Below, in pieces: positions 11,560-21,892 of a stretch of 64,000 nucleotides of DNA. The DNA comes from Magnolia sinica (taxonomy: Eukaryota > Streptophyta > Magnoliopsida > Magnoliales > Magnoliaceae): assembly GCF_029962835.1 (NCBI RefSeq), contig NC_080582.1, positions 18,608,032 through 18,672,031 of the forward strand, read 5' to 3'. The position numbers and the translations under genes are program-made. The notes under the pieces were generated by a model. It was not told the DNA's origin, did not search any database, and saw nothing but the letters and a program-made list of their open reading frames with translations. Every line of letters starts with the position of its first letter. The first letter of the stretch is position 1.

Positions 11560-11705
11560 CCCTAAAGTCAACTCTCTCTCTCTTACAAACCCATCCCTTA
11601 CATGTCAAGTACACATCACTCATCACTCACACCCATCCCTCTCTCTCTCTTTACATCCCATCTTCTCTCTCTCTCTCTCATTTTTTCCCATTTTTCTTAA
11701 GCAAG
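11560..11705. repeat. CT-rich low-complexity tract
   Basis: A CT-rich tract with runs of TCTCTCTCTC near 11,640-11,680, embedded in repeats of CCCATCAATC and CATGTCAAGTACA. It produces serine-rich spurious frames on plus. Confidence 0.7.
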
Positions 11706-11869
11706 CAACCATCCATACATGAGAGCTCCATGAGAAAGGTTTGTGTGGCCCACTTCTTACCCCCATCTCCACCATCCAACCGTCCGATGTCTATCATCTT
11801 CCGTTAAAGTCGAAGGCAAGGAGTTTGGCGTTCCATCGGACCAAGAAGAAGGTCAATCGGTGGGTGATT

Positions 11870-13690
11870 TTGTATGATTTTAATGATTAGAGGGCCCACT
11901 TGTTGTGGGACCCACTTGATGTATGCATTATATGAGAGAGGGGCCCATAATGGCGGGGTCTCTCCACCATCCGTTTCTCCCTCTCTCTTTTTCTCTCCTT
12001 CCCTTTCATTTATTTTTTTTATTTTTGTTTATGGTGATGATAGGGTGTGTGACCCACCTAATGGGTTCAGCCGAACTCTAGGCCGTCTAGATTTTTTTCC
12101 GGGCATCCAGTTGATGGAGCCCATCTCACTGTCCATTGATGGACAGCCTGGATGAAGGAATCCACAAATATCAGCTTGATTTATTGAGTGGGCCACATGT
12201 ACGTGGACCCACCTAATGTGTGTGTGAAATACACACCGTCCAGCAATCTGGACGTGAGTGTGACCCTCACCGTGATGTATATCATCCACACCGTCCATCT
12301 ACAGTGGGCCTGCATGATGCATATTGCATCCACGTGGTCCAGCAGCTGGGACCCACGTGATTTATATATTATATCCCACTGTCCATCTGATTTGAATCCA
12401 AACCGTCCGTCTGATGGACGGTGGGCTAGCAGCCGCTGCAAGCAGCTGCTGTACGTGCAGCAGCACTCCGTGGGTCGCCGTGATGTATGTGGAAGTCCAC
12501 TCCATCTGTTTGTTTGGACAGCAATAGCTGCAGGTAGGATTGTGGGGTGCAGTGATAATCCAGACCGTCCGTTAGATGGACATCCAAACCCCCCCTGGAC
12601 GTTGGATGATGGGGAACAAAAATATCAGCTTGACCCTGAAATCTTGGTGGGCCACACTCACATGGACCCACCGAGATGTACATATTTTATATCCCCACCG
12701 TCCAATCAGCTGGACGGTGGGATCCCACCATTGAGGTATGTATTTTTTTTTATATACCGTCCATCTGTTTGAGATGCAAGCCCACCCCTCTCATGTGACA
12801 CATGTGGGGGTGGGACCCACCTTAATATATTGAAGTTACATCCTCACTGTCCAGTAATATAGACGGTGGGACCCACCAGCACATGTGTTTAATTTACACT
12901 ATTATCTGTTTATACAAGCAGCAGCTTGATATAAGAATATATATATAAAGAGAAATATTATATTATATTATAACATATACACATATATGGCAGGTCTCCC
13001 GTGGGACCCACCTTTATTGCACGTATATGTGCTGTGTCTAGCCGTCCATAAGGGACGGTGATACCCACCTTGGTATATGTAATCTGTATCCAGACCGTCC
13101 GTCCATTTTTGTGGGCCATGCGCGTGGACCCCACTATGATGCATGCGTTATATACCACCGCCCATTCATTTGGTGAGCACGTCTTAAGGTGTGAGGCATA
13201 AATGAAGCAGATTCAAATCTCTGGTGGGCCCTTCCATTATGTATGTGTAGATTCACACCGTCCGTCCGTTTTCAGGACGTGGGACGTGTGGACCCCACTG
13301 CAATGTATGGGTTTTATCTGGACCATCCGCATAGGGCCCACTTTGATGATTTGTTGTATATCACACTGTCCACGACACCGCCCAATGCCTGGACAGTGCT
13401 GATCTACTGAAAATGGGTGGACAGTGATGCGATACCAACCTTGATATATGTGATTTACATCCACACTGTCCAGACCATCTGGATGGTGCTGGACAGTTTG
13501 GACGGAGGTATAGTGCCCCGCATGATGTATGTATTCTAACTACGATGTCTGCCATGTGGGATTCTACCTTGATGTAAGATTTCATCCACGCCGTCCAGGG
13601 ACGGGGGACCACCATGATGTATGTTTTATCCTTGTCGTCCATCAGTTTAGGGCCCGCTTGCTCCATGTGCAAGGCCCACCTGTGATGCAT
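11870..13690. repeat. Imperfect array of GGGACCCACC...CCACACCGTCC motifs
   Basis: Phrases of the type GTGGGACCCACC, TGATGTATGTGTTTTATAT and CCACACCGTCCATCTG recur every 60-120 bases (for example near 12,205, 12,340, 12,655, 12,810, 12,865, 13,000, 13,125 and 13,290). The same words form the ends of the palindromic MITE-like repeats elsewhere in the window. Copies are diverged and in both orientations. No gene is supported; the long frames here are by-products of the repeats. Confidence 0.75.
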
Positions 13691-14455
13691 ATTTGAGGCC
13701 AATTGGTGCGGCCCACCCATGAGGCCCATCATGATGTATTTTGGCCCATGTATGGGGCCCACCTGTTGTGTAATCGCAAGGCCCACCATGTTGTATGTAT
13801 TCAATCTATGCCATCCACAGGACATGGACTCCACACGATGTATGTTTTATCCACACCGTCCGTGGAGCATGTGACTCACCTGATGTATGTGTTTCATATC
13901 CACGTTGTCTACTTAATATATATAGGCCCATGTGCAGGGCTCACCTGTTATGCACTTGAGGCCCAGGTGCAGGGCCCACCTGTTATGTATATTAGGCTTA
14001 TATGCAGGGCCCACCTGTTGTGTATTTGTGGCTCAAGTATGAGGCCCATTGTGTTGTGTAGCAGGCCCATTGATGCAGACCACTTGATGTGTATGAGGCC
14101 CATTAGTGCTGCCCATTGATGCGGCCCACTTGGCGTATATGAGGCCTATATGATGAGGCCCGACTTGATGTCTACGAGACCCATTATGATGTGTATTAGG
14201 CCCATGACACGTGGCCCATTTGATGTATTCGATACCCAGAAACGTGACCCATTTGACGTTTACGAGACCCATGTGTAGGGCCCACCTATTGTGTATTCGA
14301 GGCCCATGGGTTGTGGCCCATTGTGATGTATTTGAGGCCCATGCACGAGGCCCGATGTGATGTATGTGTAGCCATTTCGTTACGTATGAATCCCTTATGT
14401 GGGCCACTCCTTGGGAGTATGTTGGTTAGATGTTCACATTAATGGGCAATGATGG
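13690..14455. repeat. Array of GAGGCCCATxTGATGTGTAT repeats
   Basis: A second repeat type follows: about 30-45-base imperfect units built on AGGCCCA, a short spacer and TGATGTGTATGAGGCCCA. It resumes at 15,530-15,710 on the other side of the 44-bp satellite. That suggests the satellite expanded inside this array. Confidence 0.75.
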
Positions 14456-14459
14456 TTAG

Positions 14460-15525
14460 ATGTCCACATTGTGACCTTCCCTTAGGCCTTATTAGGCCCA
14501 TTCTCATCGATTCTGATCATCGATCGATCCCGATTGTTGTAGCCAATTGTCGATTTTGAGTATCGTGACCGATTTTTCGATTCTGATTATCGATCGATCC
14601 CGATTGTTGTGGCCGATTGTCGATTTTGAGTGTCGTGACCGATTTACCGACTCTGGTTATCGATCGATCCCGATTGTCGTGACCGATTTGCCGACTCTGA
14701 TTATCGATCGATCCCGATTATTGTGACCGATTTGCCGACTCTGATTATCGATCGATCCTGATTGTCGATTTTGAGTGTCGTGACCGATTTGGCGACTCTG
14801 GTTATCGATAGAGCCCGATTGTCGTGACCGATTTGCCGACTCTGATTATCGATGGATCCCGATTATTGTGACCGATTTGCCGACTCTGATTATCGATCGA
14901 TCCCGATTGTCGTGACCGATTTGCCGACTCTGATTATCGATCGATCCCGATTATTGTGACCGATTTGCCGACTCTGATTATCGATCGATCCCGATTGTCG
15001 TGATCGATTTACCGACTCTGATTATCGATCGATCCTGATTGTCATAACCGATTTTTCGATTTTGATTATTGATTGATTCTGATTGTCGTGACCGATTTTT
15101 CAATTTTGATTATCGATCGATCCCGATTGTCGTGACCAACTTACCGATTCTGATTATTGATCGATCCCGATTGTCATGACCGATTTGTCGATTCTGATTG
15201 ATTTCGATTGTCATGGCCGATTGTCGATTTCGAGTATCGTGACCGATTTGCCGACTCTGATTATCGATCGATCCCGATTGTCAATTTCGAGTGTCGTGAC
15301 TGATCTGCCGACTCTGATTTTCGATCGATCCCGATTGTCGTGACCAATTTGCCGATTCTGATTATCGATCGATTCCGATTGTTGTGACCGATTGCCGATT
15401 CTGATTGACGAGACCGATTTGCCGGTTCTGATTATCGATCGATTTCGATTGTCGTGACCGATTGCCGTGACCGATTTGCTTATTCCGATTGTATAAGCCG
15501 ATTCCGATTGTCGAGGCCGATTATC
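14460..15525. repeat. 44-bp tandem satellite rich in ATCGATCGAT
   Basis: The unit CCGACTCTGATTATCGATCG followed by ATCCCGATTGTCGTGACCGATTTG is repeated about 24 times. CCGACTC starts at 14,647, 14,691 and 14,735, exactly 44 bases apart. Some copies are deleted or degenerate, especially at both ends. Each unit carries the palindrome ATCGATCGAT. No spacers of unrelated sequence occur, so this is a satellite and not a spacer array. Confidence 0.9.
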
Positions 15526-15709
15526 GAGGCCTATGTGATGAGGCCCATTGTGATGCATTTGAGGGTCAGGCGATGAAGCCTATTATGATGTATGTTAGGC
15601 CCATGTGAAAGGCTTATCATGATGTGTATTAAACTCTTGAGCGAGGCCCATGGTGTTGTATATTAGGTCCTTGTATGAGGCCATGGGTCCACTATATATT
15701 AGGCTCTAT

Positions 15710-17180
15710 GTGGGTCATTCCTTGGGGGCAATGTTGGTTAAATGTCCACATTGTAGAGGTCGATTGTCGATGCCGATTATTGATATCGATTATGAGTATT
15801 TGACAGCATAGCATCATGATACTTACCCATATGCATCTTCTGCATGTTTGTTATGAGATGTGGTTGACCATTGCATATGTCATTGGATAGGTTGTTATGA
15901 GACTCCCTGATAGGCAGAGATTGTCTCACCTGACCGCATGGTATGCGTAGGAGTGATGCATGATTGGATTGTATGACTCATGCATCTTGCATTGTGATCA
16001 CTGTACGCCTTAGCGACATCAGGGTCGTAGCCTCCACAAGTATTTTGTGGATGGCCAGATGGAACACCGAAAATCTGTTCTACATGGGGTGCTATAGATA
16101 TCCCTGGGTGAAAGTTCTTAAACCCTCTTGGTTCCAAAGGTTGCTCCAACGTCTAGACCGAGTGGATGCATGAGCGCATGAGGGCCGTATACCGTTAGGC
16201 CGTGTCTCTCACTGTGTCGTGGTCGGTTGGAAGGGGGTGCGGCCTTACCTGCCCGAGAGGAGGGGGCAAAGCTAGGCTGAGTTTGACCAGCTCGAGGAAT
16301 GGGTCCGCTATCGACGAGCCGAGCCTGATATTGGCAGGCGGATAGTGAGGTCTCTTCCACTCACCTTGTTGCGCGTGATAAGGCGGCAATCTGGTTTGGA
16401 GTGTAATAGACCCCGGTGATTTTCCTATAGAGAAACCGTACTGATATGTGGACTTATTGAGTAGGCGTTGCATACTCATTCATTCATTCATTCACTATCC
16501 ACTCGGGCTGGTGGTGCGCAACTATCTGTTACGTGTACATTCGCATGAATAAGATTTCGGTTGGGCGCGCGACTAACCTGAGACCAGAGGTTTACCACAT
16601 TGAGTCTGACTATCCAAATTTAGGTATGGGACTGGTTTGGATAGAAGTCCCTTGTGATGGACCCCGTGACCTGCGATACTACGTACTATCATCCCGACTT
16701 CACACTCCAGCATGGTCATTCCATTCGCACCACATATCGCATTACATCCGCCGCATATGGCATTTCGGGTTACTATGCTTATGCATTTATATGACCTAGA
16801 CACAACTGACGGTATTCGTGGACTCATCAGGATTTGTATATTGCATTGCATCAGCGGCATCTGACATTTGGCTTGTTGTCTCCGCATTGCATAGTTGATC
16901 TACATTACTTCATCAGTATATGATATTGTTTTTATTATATTTCTGTGTTGCATAGCCTGGATAAGGCTGATGGTATTTATGGGCATATCTGTATGTTTTC
17001 GCATTTCTCTAATTCCTTATGCACACACTTACACTACCCTCTAAGCTTTCTATAAGCTTATGCACGATAGATGCGTGCAGGTGATGTTAGGTTGCAGCAG
17101 TGTTGAGCTTGGAGCGTGCAACGACCTTCTGGAGCTTGATTTTCGATTTATGTATTTCCTTTTTGCATTGTACTCAAATG
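15710..17180. other. Non-repetitive part of the nested LTR-like unit
   Basis: No gene. It includes a short ATTCATTCATTC run at 16,478-16,493, CATATGGCATTTC/GCATTGCATCAGC phrases at 16,750-16,900, and the R/U5-like stretch noted for the whole unit. Short frames in this part lack homology to anything I recognise. Confidence 0.5.
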
Positions 17181-17411
17181 TTTATATTAGTGGATATGTG
17201 ATGATGATGTTGCCTTTGTGAATTGGGTAATCTTGTGGTTATGCTTATTACGAGTTAAAAGTACGTTGGAAAATTCTCCTTGTAGGATCCCAGGATCGGA
17301 ATCTGGCGTATGGACGCTAGGAGCCAAGAATGGGGTACTGCGGAGGCTGTCGGCACTGAATTCGGCGATCGAGATTCCTGTGAATCCGATTTTTGATTTT
17401 GGGGCGTGACA

Positions 17412-18220
17412 TTCCACTTCTTAAATACGTCGAATACATCAGATTTGTACTTTAAGAAATAGACCCACAGTTTTCTACTAGCATCATTAATAAAGGAAAG
17501 AAAATAACGTGAGCCACCAAGAGATGATACCTGTGCCGGTCCCCACACATCAGTGTGTACAAGCTCCAACAGATGTATCTTTGGAGTGCATCCTATCTTC
17601 TTGAAACTTACCCTCTTCTGCTTGCCATATACGCAGTCCTTGTAGAATTCCAAGTCAATAGACTTCAGCCCTGGTAACTTCCCTTTTGACAATAGCACTT
17701 TCATCCCTTTTTCACTCATATGTCCCAACCTCTGATGCCATAATTGCTCATTCACTCCAGTTGATGCGACTGAGAGTGAACAATACGATCCTGAAGTCAT
17801 GTATAAAGTACATTCCTTTTTCCCTCGAGATATCACCAAGGCACCTTTTGTGATCTTCCACGAATCACTAGTGAATGTCATCACATAACCGGTATTGGCC
17901 AATTGCCCCACTGAGATCAAGTTACGTTTCAAACTCGGTACATGTCTAACATCCTTCAATTTCAAAACCGTTGTCTTTCTGATTGACTGAACGTCTCCCT
18001 TTCCAACAATACTGCACGGATCATCATCACCCAGGTAGACTATCCCAAAGTCACCTGACACATAATCACGCAGAACTACCTTACATGAAGTGACATGAAA
18101 CGAAGCACCCGAATCTATAACCCAAGACTCATTTCTCGCATCAAGAGACAAGATTAAGGCCTTTGTGTCACTCTCCTCAGATAGATTCACTGAATCCTTC
18201 TTGCCTTGAGAGCTTCCTTC
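17412..18220 (-). pseudogene. Copia protease, GAG-pre-integrase and integrase N-terminal half
   Basis: In the minus frame 17,255-18,190 only the part at or above 17,417 belongs to copia. In order it shows WVIDSGASFHVT (aspartic protease active site DSGA), LWHQRLGHMSEKGM (zinc-binding GAG-pre-integrase HHCC region, with the Cys pair partly changed to CVYGKQ), HTDVWGPAQVSSLGGSRYF (first catalytic Asp) and FLKYKSDVFDVFKKW. The last residues of the displayed frame come from the nested unit. This is the upstream part of the integrase continued at 11,217. Confidence 0.93.
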
Positions 18221-18982
18221 TTATTTTTTGAGCGTCTTGTAATCATGTTTCATGTGCCCCTTCTTGCCGCAATGTCAACACCCGTCTTTGTCTTTCGATC
18301 CCTTGGACTTCTTCATTAACTTAGAACGCCCATGTTTATTGCCTCCTTTATTCAACGATCTTCCCCTTTCTTTAACATTTAGAACATTCCCTGAATCCCC
18401 TGAAACTCCTGATGCATTTCTTCTAGATTCTTCGCTGAGAATTAGACTAGCCACATCATCAAATTTTAACTTTGTCAACCCTGAAGAATTACTCACAACA
18501 ATCACCAAACCATCCCATCTGTCTGGTAAACTGGATAAGATCAATAACGCCCTTACCTTGTCCTAAAAAACAATGCCAACGGATTCCAACTGGCTCATGA
18601 CTATATTGAACTCATTTAGATGTTCAGCCACGCTCCCACCATCTGACATCTTCATGTTGAATAACTGTTTCATAAGATGAACCTTGTTGGATGCTGAGGG
18701 TTTTTCATACATGGTAGCTAGGGCTTCCATTAATTCTTTTGTCATTTTTACCTTGGATATATTGAAGGCGATGCTCTTAGACAAAGAGAGTCAGATCGTT
18801 CCTAAAGCCTTCGAATCCAGTAAAAACCATTCATCATCTGTCATCTTTTCTGGTTTCTTCTCTTTTCCTCCTAAAAGAATATAAAGGTCCTTCTGATACA
18901 GATAATCTTCCATCTGCATCTTCCAGAAGGCAAAGTTTGAACCATCAAACTTCTCAATTCTAGTTTTCTCTTCTTCCGTCAT
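18221..18982 (-). pseudogene. Copia gag, broken
   Basis: The likely start is the ATG at 18,980-18,982, giving MTEEEKTRIEKFDGSNFAFW, a standard copia gag beginning. It continues through YLYQKDLYILLGG, LMEALATMYEKPSASNKVHL and LNEFNIVMSQLESVGIVF. Stops interrupt it near 18,562 and inside the zinc knuckle near 18,277. There the CX2C pair is split by TGA, a G-to-A change consistent with deamination of a methylated strand. A further lysine/serine-rich tail links it to the protease. Gag would form the particle; this copy cannot. Confidence 0.9.
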
Positions 18983-19007
18983 TACTCCCAATAGAACTAA
19001 ACCAATA

Positions 19008-19019
19008 GCTTTGATACCA
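19008..19019 (-). other. Copia primer-binding site (tRNA-iMet type)
   Basis: On the minus strand TGGTATCAAAGC lies two bases inside the 5' LTR. It is complementary to the initiator methionine tRNA 3' end as usual for plant copia elements (common form TGGTATCAGAGC). Confidence 0.9.
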
Positions 19020-19021
19020 GT

Positions 19022-19636
19022 TGTTGCGCAGTACGCCAACAACGCAGTGAGCCTAGATCCAATCTCAGGCCTCACCCACAAACGATAAACAGGAAGAAAT
19101 ATAAACTAAAAATAGATCAAAGCATTGAAAACAAACCACAAGACAAGATATACATGGAAAAACTCCAAACTAGGGTAAAAAACCACAGATGCAAACTTCC
19201 ACTATGAAGAGCAAAGATTACAAAGCAATATACTAACCTCTCCCTTGGAAGCACATAGAAAACCCTTTGCCCACACCTTAGAATAATTTTTCCTTACTTT
19301 TTCTCAATCTGAAAAACCCTAGGAACCCCTGTTTATAGTTTAGGAAACTCCCCTTTCCGCATCCCAGTTGCGAAAGGACTTGCGACACAAAATCCGTGCA
19401 AAATTGCAGAACGAATCTGTGTAACCTAGACTGGTCGTAACCTCGACTGGTCGAGCATCCTGCACGACCGGTCGAGAGGACCCCACGACCGGTCGAACAC
19501 CTCGTGATAAAAAAACAGTGCTCGCTGGACTTTGAGTCGAGCCGGTCCACGACCGGTCGAGCCGGACCCTACGACCGGTCAAGCATGGCTCACGACCGGT
19601 CGAGGATGGTCCCAGATGTGGCTCTGCATCTTAACA
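19022..19636 (-). repeat. Copia LTR, 5' copy in element orientation (615 bp)
   Basis: Begins TGTTGCGCAGTACGCCAACA and ends CTGCATCTTAACA, collinear with 8,267-8,845. It contains more copies of ACGACCGGTCGAG than its partner (about 19,463-19,605). Point differences are frequent, so the insertion is not recent. Confidence 0.95.
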
Positions 19637-20185
19637 GCCCTCGCGGGCATCGTCTAAATTGTTCGGCATTGGAATCGGAAAATATGCAAAAAGAGAAATT
19701 GAGAAAATAAAGAGTAAAGGATGGGGAGACTTACAAGGCTGCTTTCACTCACTCTAAAAGTCTCAGCGGCAAAATGATAGCTAACAAATGATGAAGTAAA
19801 TGAGTGGAGCGGTGGTTCTTATACTATTCCCAGCCGCAAAGTAATCATGACAAGCATTTATTGCTAAAGACGGACAGTCGTCGCCATGCACTAATCCACA
19901 CGTGGCAGAGCCTCATTAGTCCGAACAACACATCTTCCCTGTCCGAGCCCCGATTACAGCTAATGGTAATTAATGAGGTATGCGAAGAGGCACCCACCTT
20001 TTTCTTGATTGTAATGCTCGCAACAGATTCCCAGACGATTTGGTCGCCTCGTTTCTTCAACCCATGACACGTATCTCCTTGCCACTCGATGAAAGCAAGC
20101 CGCCTGCCATTAGGAGCCTGACGCATCGATAATGAAGTCATTTATTATGGAACTATTCCCTACACAATTATTGGATTAAGAGAGT
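19637..20185 (-). pseudogene. Upstream part of the frame interrupted by copia
   Basis: Minus-strand reading from an ATG at about 19,672 (MPNNLDDAREG...) reaches the copia insertion site and continues in phase at 8,266 into a lysine/serine-rich stretch that ends at a stop near 8,113. A TATAAG box on minus lies at about 19,826-19,831. The frame 19,845-20,141 further upstream (minus) is not recognisable. I infer a retroelement leader or small ORF predating the copia insertion. The protein family is unknown to me. Confidence 0.4.
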
Positions 20186-20969
20186 AGGGGGCTTCTATTA
20201 TGGGAGAATTTGACCTGACCAAAATTGATGTCAGCTCAGCTCGGCTACATCTCTGAATGAGTCAATCGAGCTTCATTCAAGGTTTGCTCGACCAAACAAG
20301 CAGCCACATCAAGTACTTTGACAGGGAAGATGGTGAAGCTACAAAAGCCGACCCGCAGCATGGTATCAACTCGTCTACTCTGCCTGAGTCCAGACGATCA
20401 GTTGAGATAGTGCCTAGCTACCAAGTTCTTTTGTAGAGCTTTCACATCGGCATGGAACTCAGAAGAAACCATTACACATTTCAACCATTGACCCTAACCG
20501 AAACCTCGTCAGCAAGCGACTGAGCTCGGCCCACTTATCAACTCAGACCGTTTTAGGTAGGACTCATACTATAGTATTGACTCAGACAAGATGTGACCCA
20601 CAATCACACCCGGGAACTGATTCTAGTAACCCACGATAGCATTAACTGCCGCTCCACAACCACAAAGTAACTGACTACATCAGTGCACATGCAGTTACCG
20701 TTTAATGGCAGAGATCGTGCCGAGAATGACAGACACATTCACTCCAATCAAATGGTATAAATTAGAGACTCATTTACAGGAACAGGTACACAAAATCTCT
20801 CACCTGAAACCCATCTATACTACTTAGACCTAGATTCTTAGCCTGACTTTAGCATCGAAGGATCCACTGCTCTAGTCAGGGTCTCATTTGCTTTCCTTTT
20901 GTACAGGCTTACAAGGCTCAACACAAGTGCTCGGAGGTCGGCGAGGGTGAGCCAGATTTCTACATTAAC
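20180..20969 (+). repeat. LTR-like remnant with PPT and TATA box
   Basis: A purine tract AAGAGAGTAGGGGGC (about 20,177-20,191) is followed by a stretch ending in TTTCTACATTAACA near 20,969. Within it are TATAAATT at 20,756-20,763 and a TTAGCCTGACTTTAGCATCG phrase. The same GCCTGACTTAGGCATCG phrase appears on the minus strand at 46.2 kb downstream of a TATA box. That organisation matches the U3-R-U5 of Tat-type gypsy LTRs as I remember them. No body is identified. Confidence 0.4.
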
Positions 20970-20971
<2 letters not shown>

Positions 20972-21003
<32 letters not shown>

Positions 21004-21060
21004 TATTTGAGTCGAGTCGAGTCGGGTTCGAGTCGAGTCAAGTCAAACTCCACCATGTTT
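20972..21060. repeat. (TAA)n microsatellite and GAGTC-rich tract
   Basis: About nine TAA units at 20,975-21,002 are followed by TTTGAGTCGAGTCGAGTCGG and further GAGTC repeats to about 21,047. Confidence 0.9.
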
Positions 21061-21254
21061 AAACTTGGCTTATTTTCAAAACAAGCGGAGTCATAAAAAG
21101 CTCGGCTCCCATTGAGTTATTGCTCGACTCGAGTGTCAGGCTAGATTGAGCCACCTTTCAAGCTAGCTTGCTCGTGTACAACCCTATGTGAAGTAACATA
21201 CGTCCCACAAACAGTGGGGAAGTTTAATTTATTGGTTGGGCGTCACCTCCAGGC

Positions 21255-21378
21255 GCGGATTGGGTACAACCCCCAGTGATGGACGGTCCTATTAGGGGAT
21301 TTGTGGGCCATATGTTTTATCTATGCCGTCAGTTTATTTTGACAGATAGTTACAGAGTATGACCCTAAAAAGAAGTCA
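21255..21378. repeat. Left half of a palindromic MITE-like repeat split by CACTA
   Basis: It runs from GGATTGGGTACAACC through GTGGGCCATATGTTTTATC to GACCCTAAAAAGAAGTCA, where the CACTA element begins. The right half resumes at 41,917 with TCAGATCAAAGGCTCAAGTG. Joined, they give the same internal order as other copies in the window (for example 23,435-23,670 and 42,420-42,500). The outer ends are inverted: GTCCTATTAGGGG on the left against the reverse complement of a region near 42,245-42,275. Confidence 0.8.
21376..21378. repeat. CACTA target-site duplication TCA (left copy)
   Basis: TCA precedes CACTACG and recurs at 41,917-41,919 after CGTAGTG. The flanks rejoin into an uninterrupted repeat with one TCA. 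Confidence 0.85.
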
Positions 21379-21404
21379 CACTACGTGAAAAATGGGAAAA
21401 AAAA

Positions 21405-21892
21405 AAAAAGACGGATTTCGAGACGGTTCTGGACCGTCTCTAAAATTGCTTGGTTTAAAGACGCTTTAGAGACGGCCATAAACCGTCTCTAAAATTTTAG
21501 ACGGCTATAAACCGTCTCTAAAATTTTAGACAGCCCCTGACCATCCTTAATATTGTCTTAAAAATTTAAACGTCCATAAATCATTTCAGACGGTCACTGA
21601 CCGTCTTATATATAGTCATCTGAGAAGGTCATTGGCCATCTGCATTAGAGACGGTCATTGGCCGTCTTTTACTTGCTATTTGAGACTGTCAAAGACCATC
21701 TCTATTAGAGATGGTCCTTAGCCATCTTATATCCTTGCCAAAGACCGTCTCTGTTAGAGACCGTCAAAGACTGTCTCTATTAGAGACGGTTAAGGACCGT
21801 CTCTATTAGAGACTGTCAAAGACCATCTCTAATAGAGACGGCCCTTAACCGTCTCTGATAGAGACGGTCCTAAACCTTCTCTCTTTCTACTG
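21405..21892. repeat. CACTA left subterminal repeats (AGAGACGGTC type)
   Basis: At least a dozen copies of AGAGACGGT and ACCGTCTCT in alternating orientation, spaced 15-40 bases apart, often joined through AAA or TATTAG. In CACTA elements such subterminal motifs bind the transposase. The version at the other end uses AAGGACGGTC instead. Confidence 0.85.

Larger units (their letters stand above)
11218..17411. mobile_element. 6.2-kb LTR-like unit (probable solo LTR) nested in copia integrase
   Basis: The unit starts TGTAAGACCCATATTCTAG and ends TTTTGGGGCGTGACA. It is flanked by TTCCA duplications and has no recognisable gag or pol. I see neither end sequence repeated inside, so it is best explained as a solo LTR, unusually long because it contains several tandem arrays (12.1-14.45 kb and 14.46-15.52 kb). 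The segment near 16,990-17,130, with CTCTAAGCTTTCTATAAGC and TGCAGGTGATGTTAGG, looks like the R/U5 end of plant gypsy LTRs read on plus. Orientation and family are inferred. An intact small non-autonomous element is an alternative. Confidence 0.75.
8267..19636 (-). mobile_element. Ty1/copia LTR retrotransposon, complete ends, interrupted
   Basis: This element reads on the minus strand and has paired LTRs (TGTTG...AACA), a GCCCT duplication on both sides, a tRNA-iMet-type primer site, a polypurine tract, and in order gag, protease (DSGAS), integrase (HTDVWGP, DNGGEY), reverse transcriptase (YIDD) and RNase H. Domain order PR-INT-RT-RH is diagnostic of copia. The sequence style suggests a Tork/Tnt1-like lineage, which is my inference. 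Subtracting the 6,194-bp nested unit and one duplication leaves about 5.2 kb, a normal copia length. Several in-frame stops and LTR divergence show it is old and inactive. Confidence 0.95.

Noticed and set aside
11340..14119. Several plus and minus frames of 60-200 codons
   Set aside because: They lie on imperfect tandem repeats of the nested LTR-like unit. Codon use is not gene-like and no domain is recognisable.
14460..15525. CRISPR-like array
   Set aside because: Units are contiguous 44-bp copies without unique spacers, in a plant nuclear context. It is a satellite.
19845..20141. 98-codon minus frame as a host gene
   Set aside because: No recognised domain, situated between retroelement remnants, no splice or promoter logic of its own beyond an LTR-like context.
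21411..21890. Clustered operator-like hairpins of a regulated gene
   Set aside because: The GACGGTC inverted motifs are explained by the subterminal zone of the CACTA element and no gene starts nearby.
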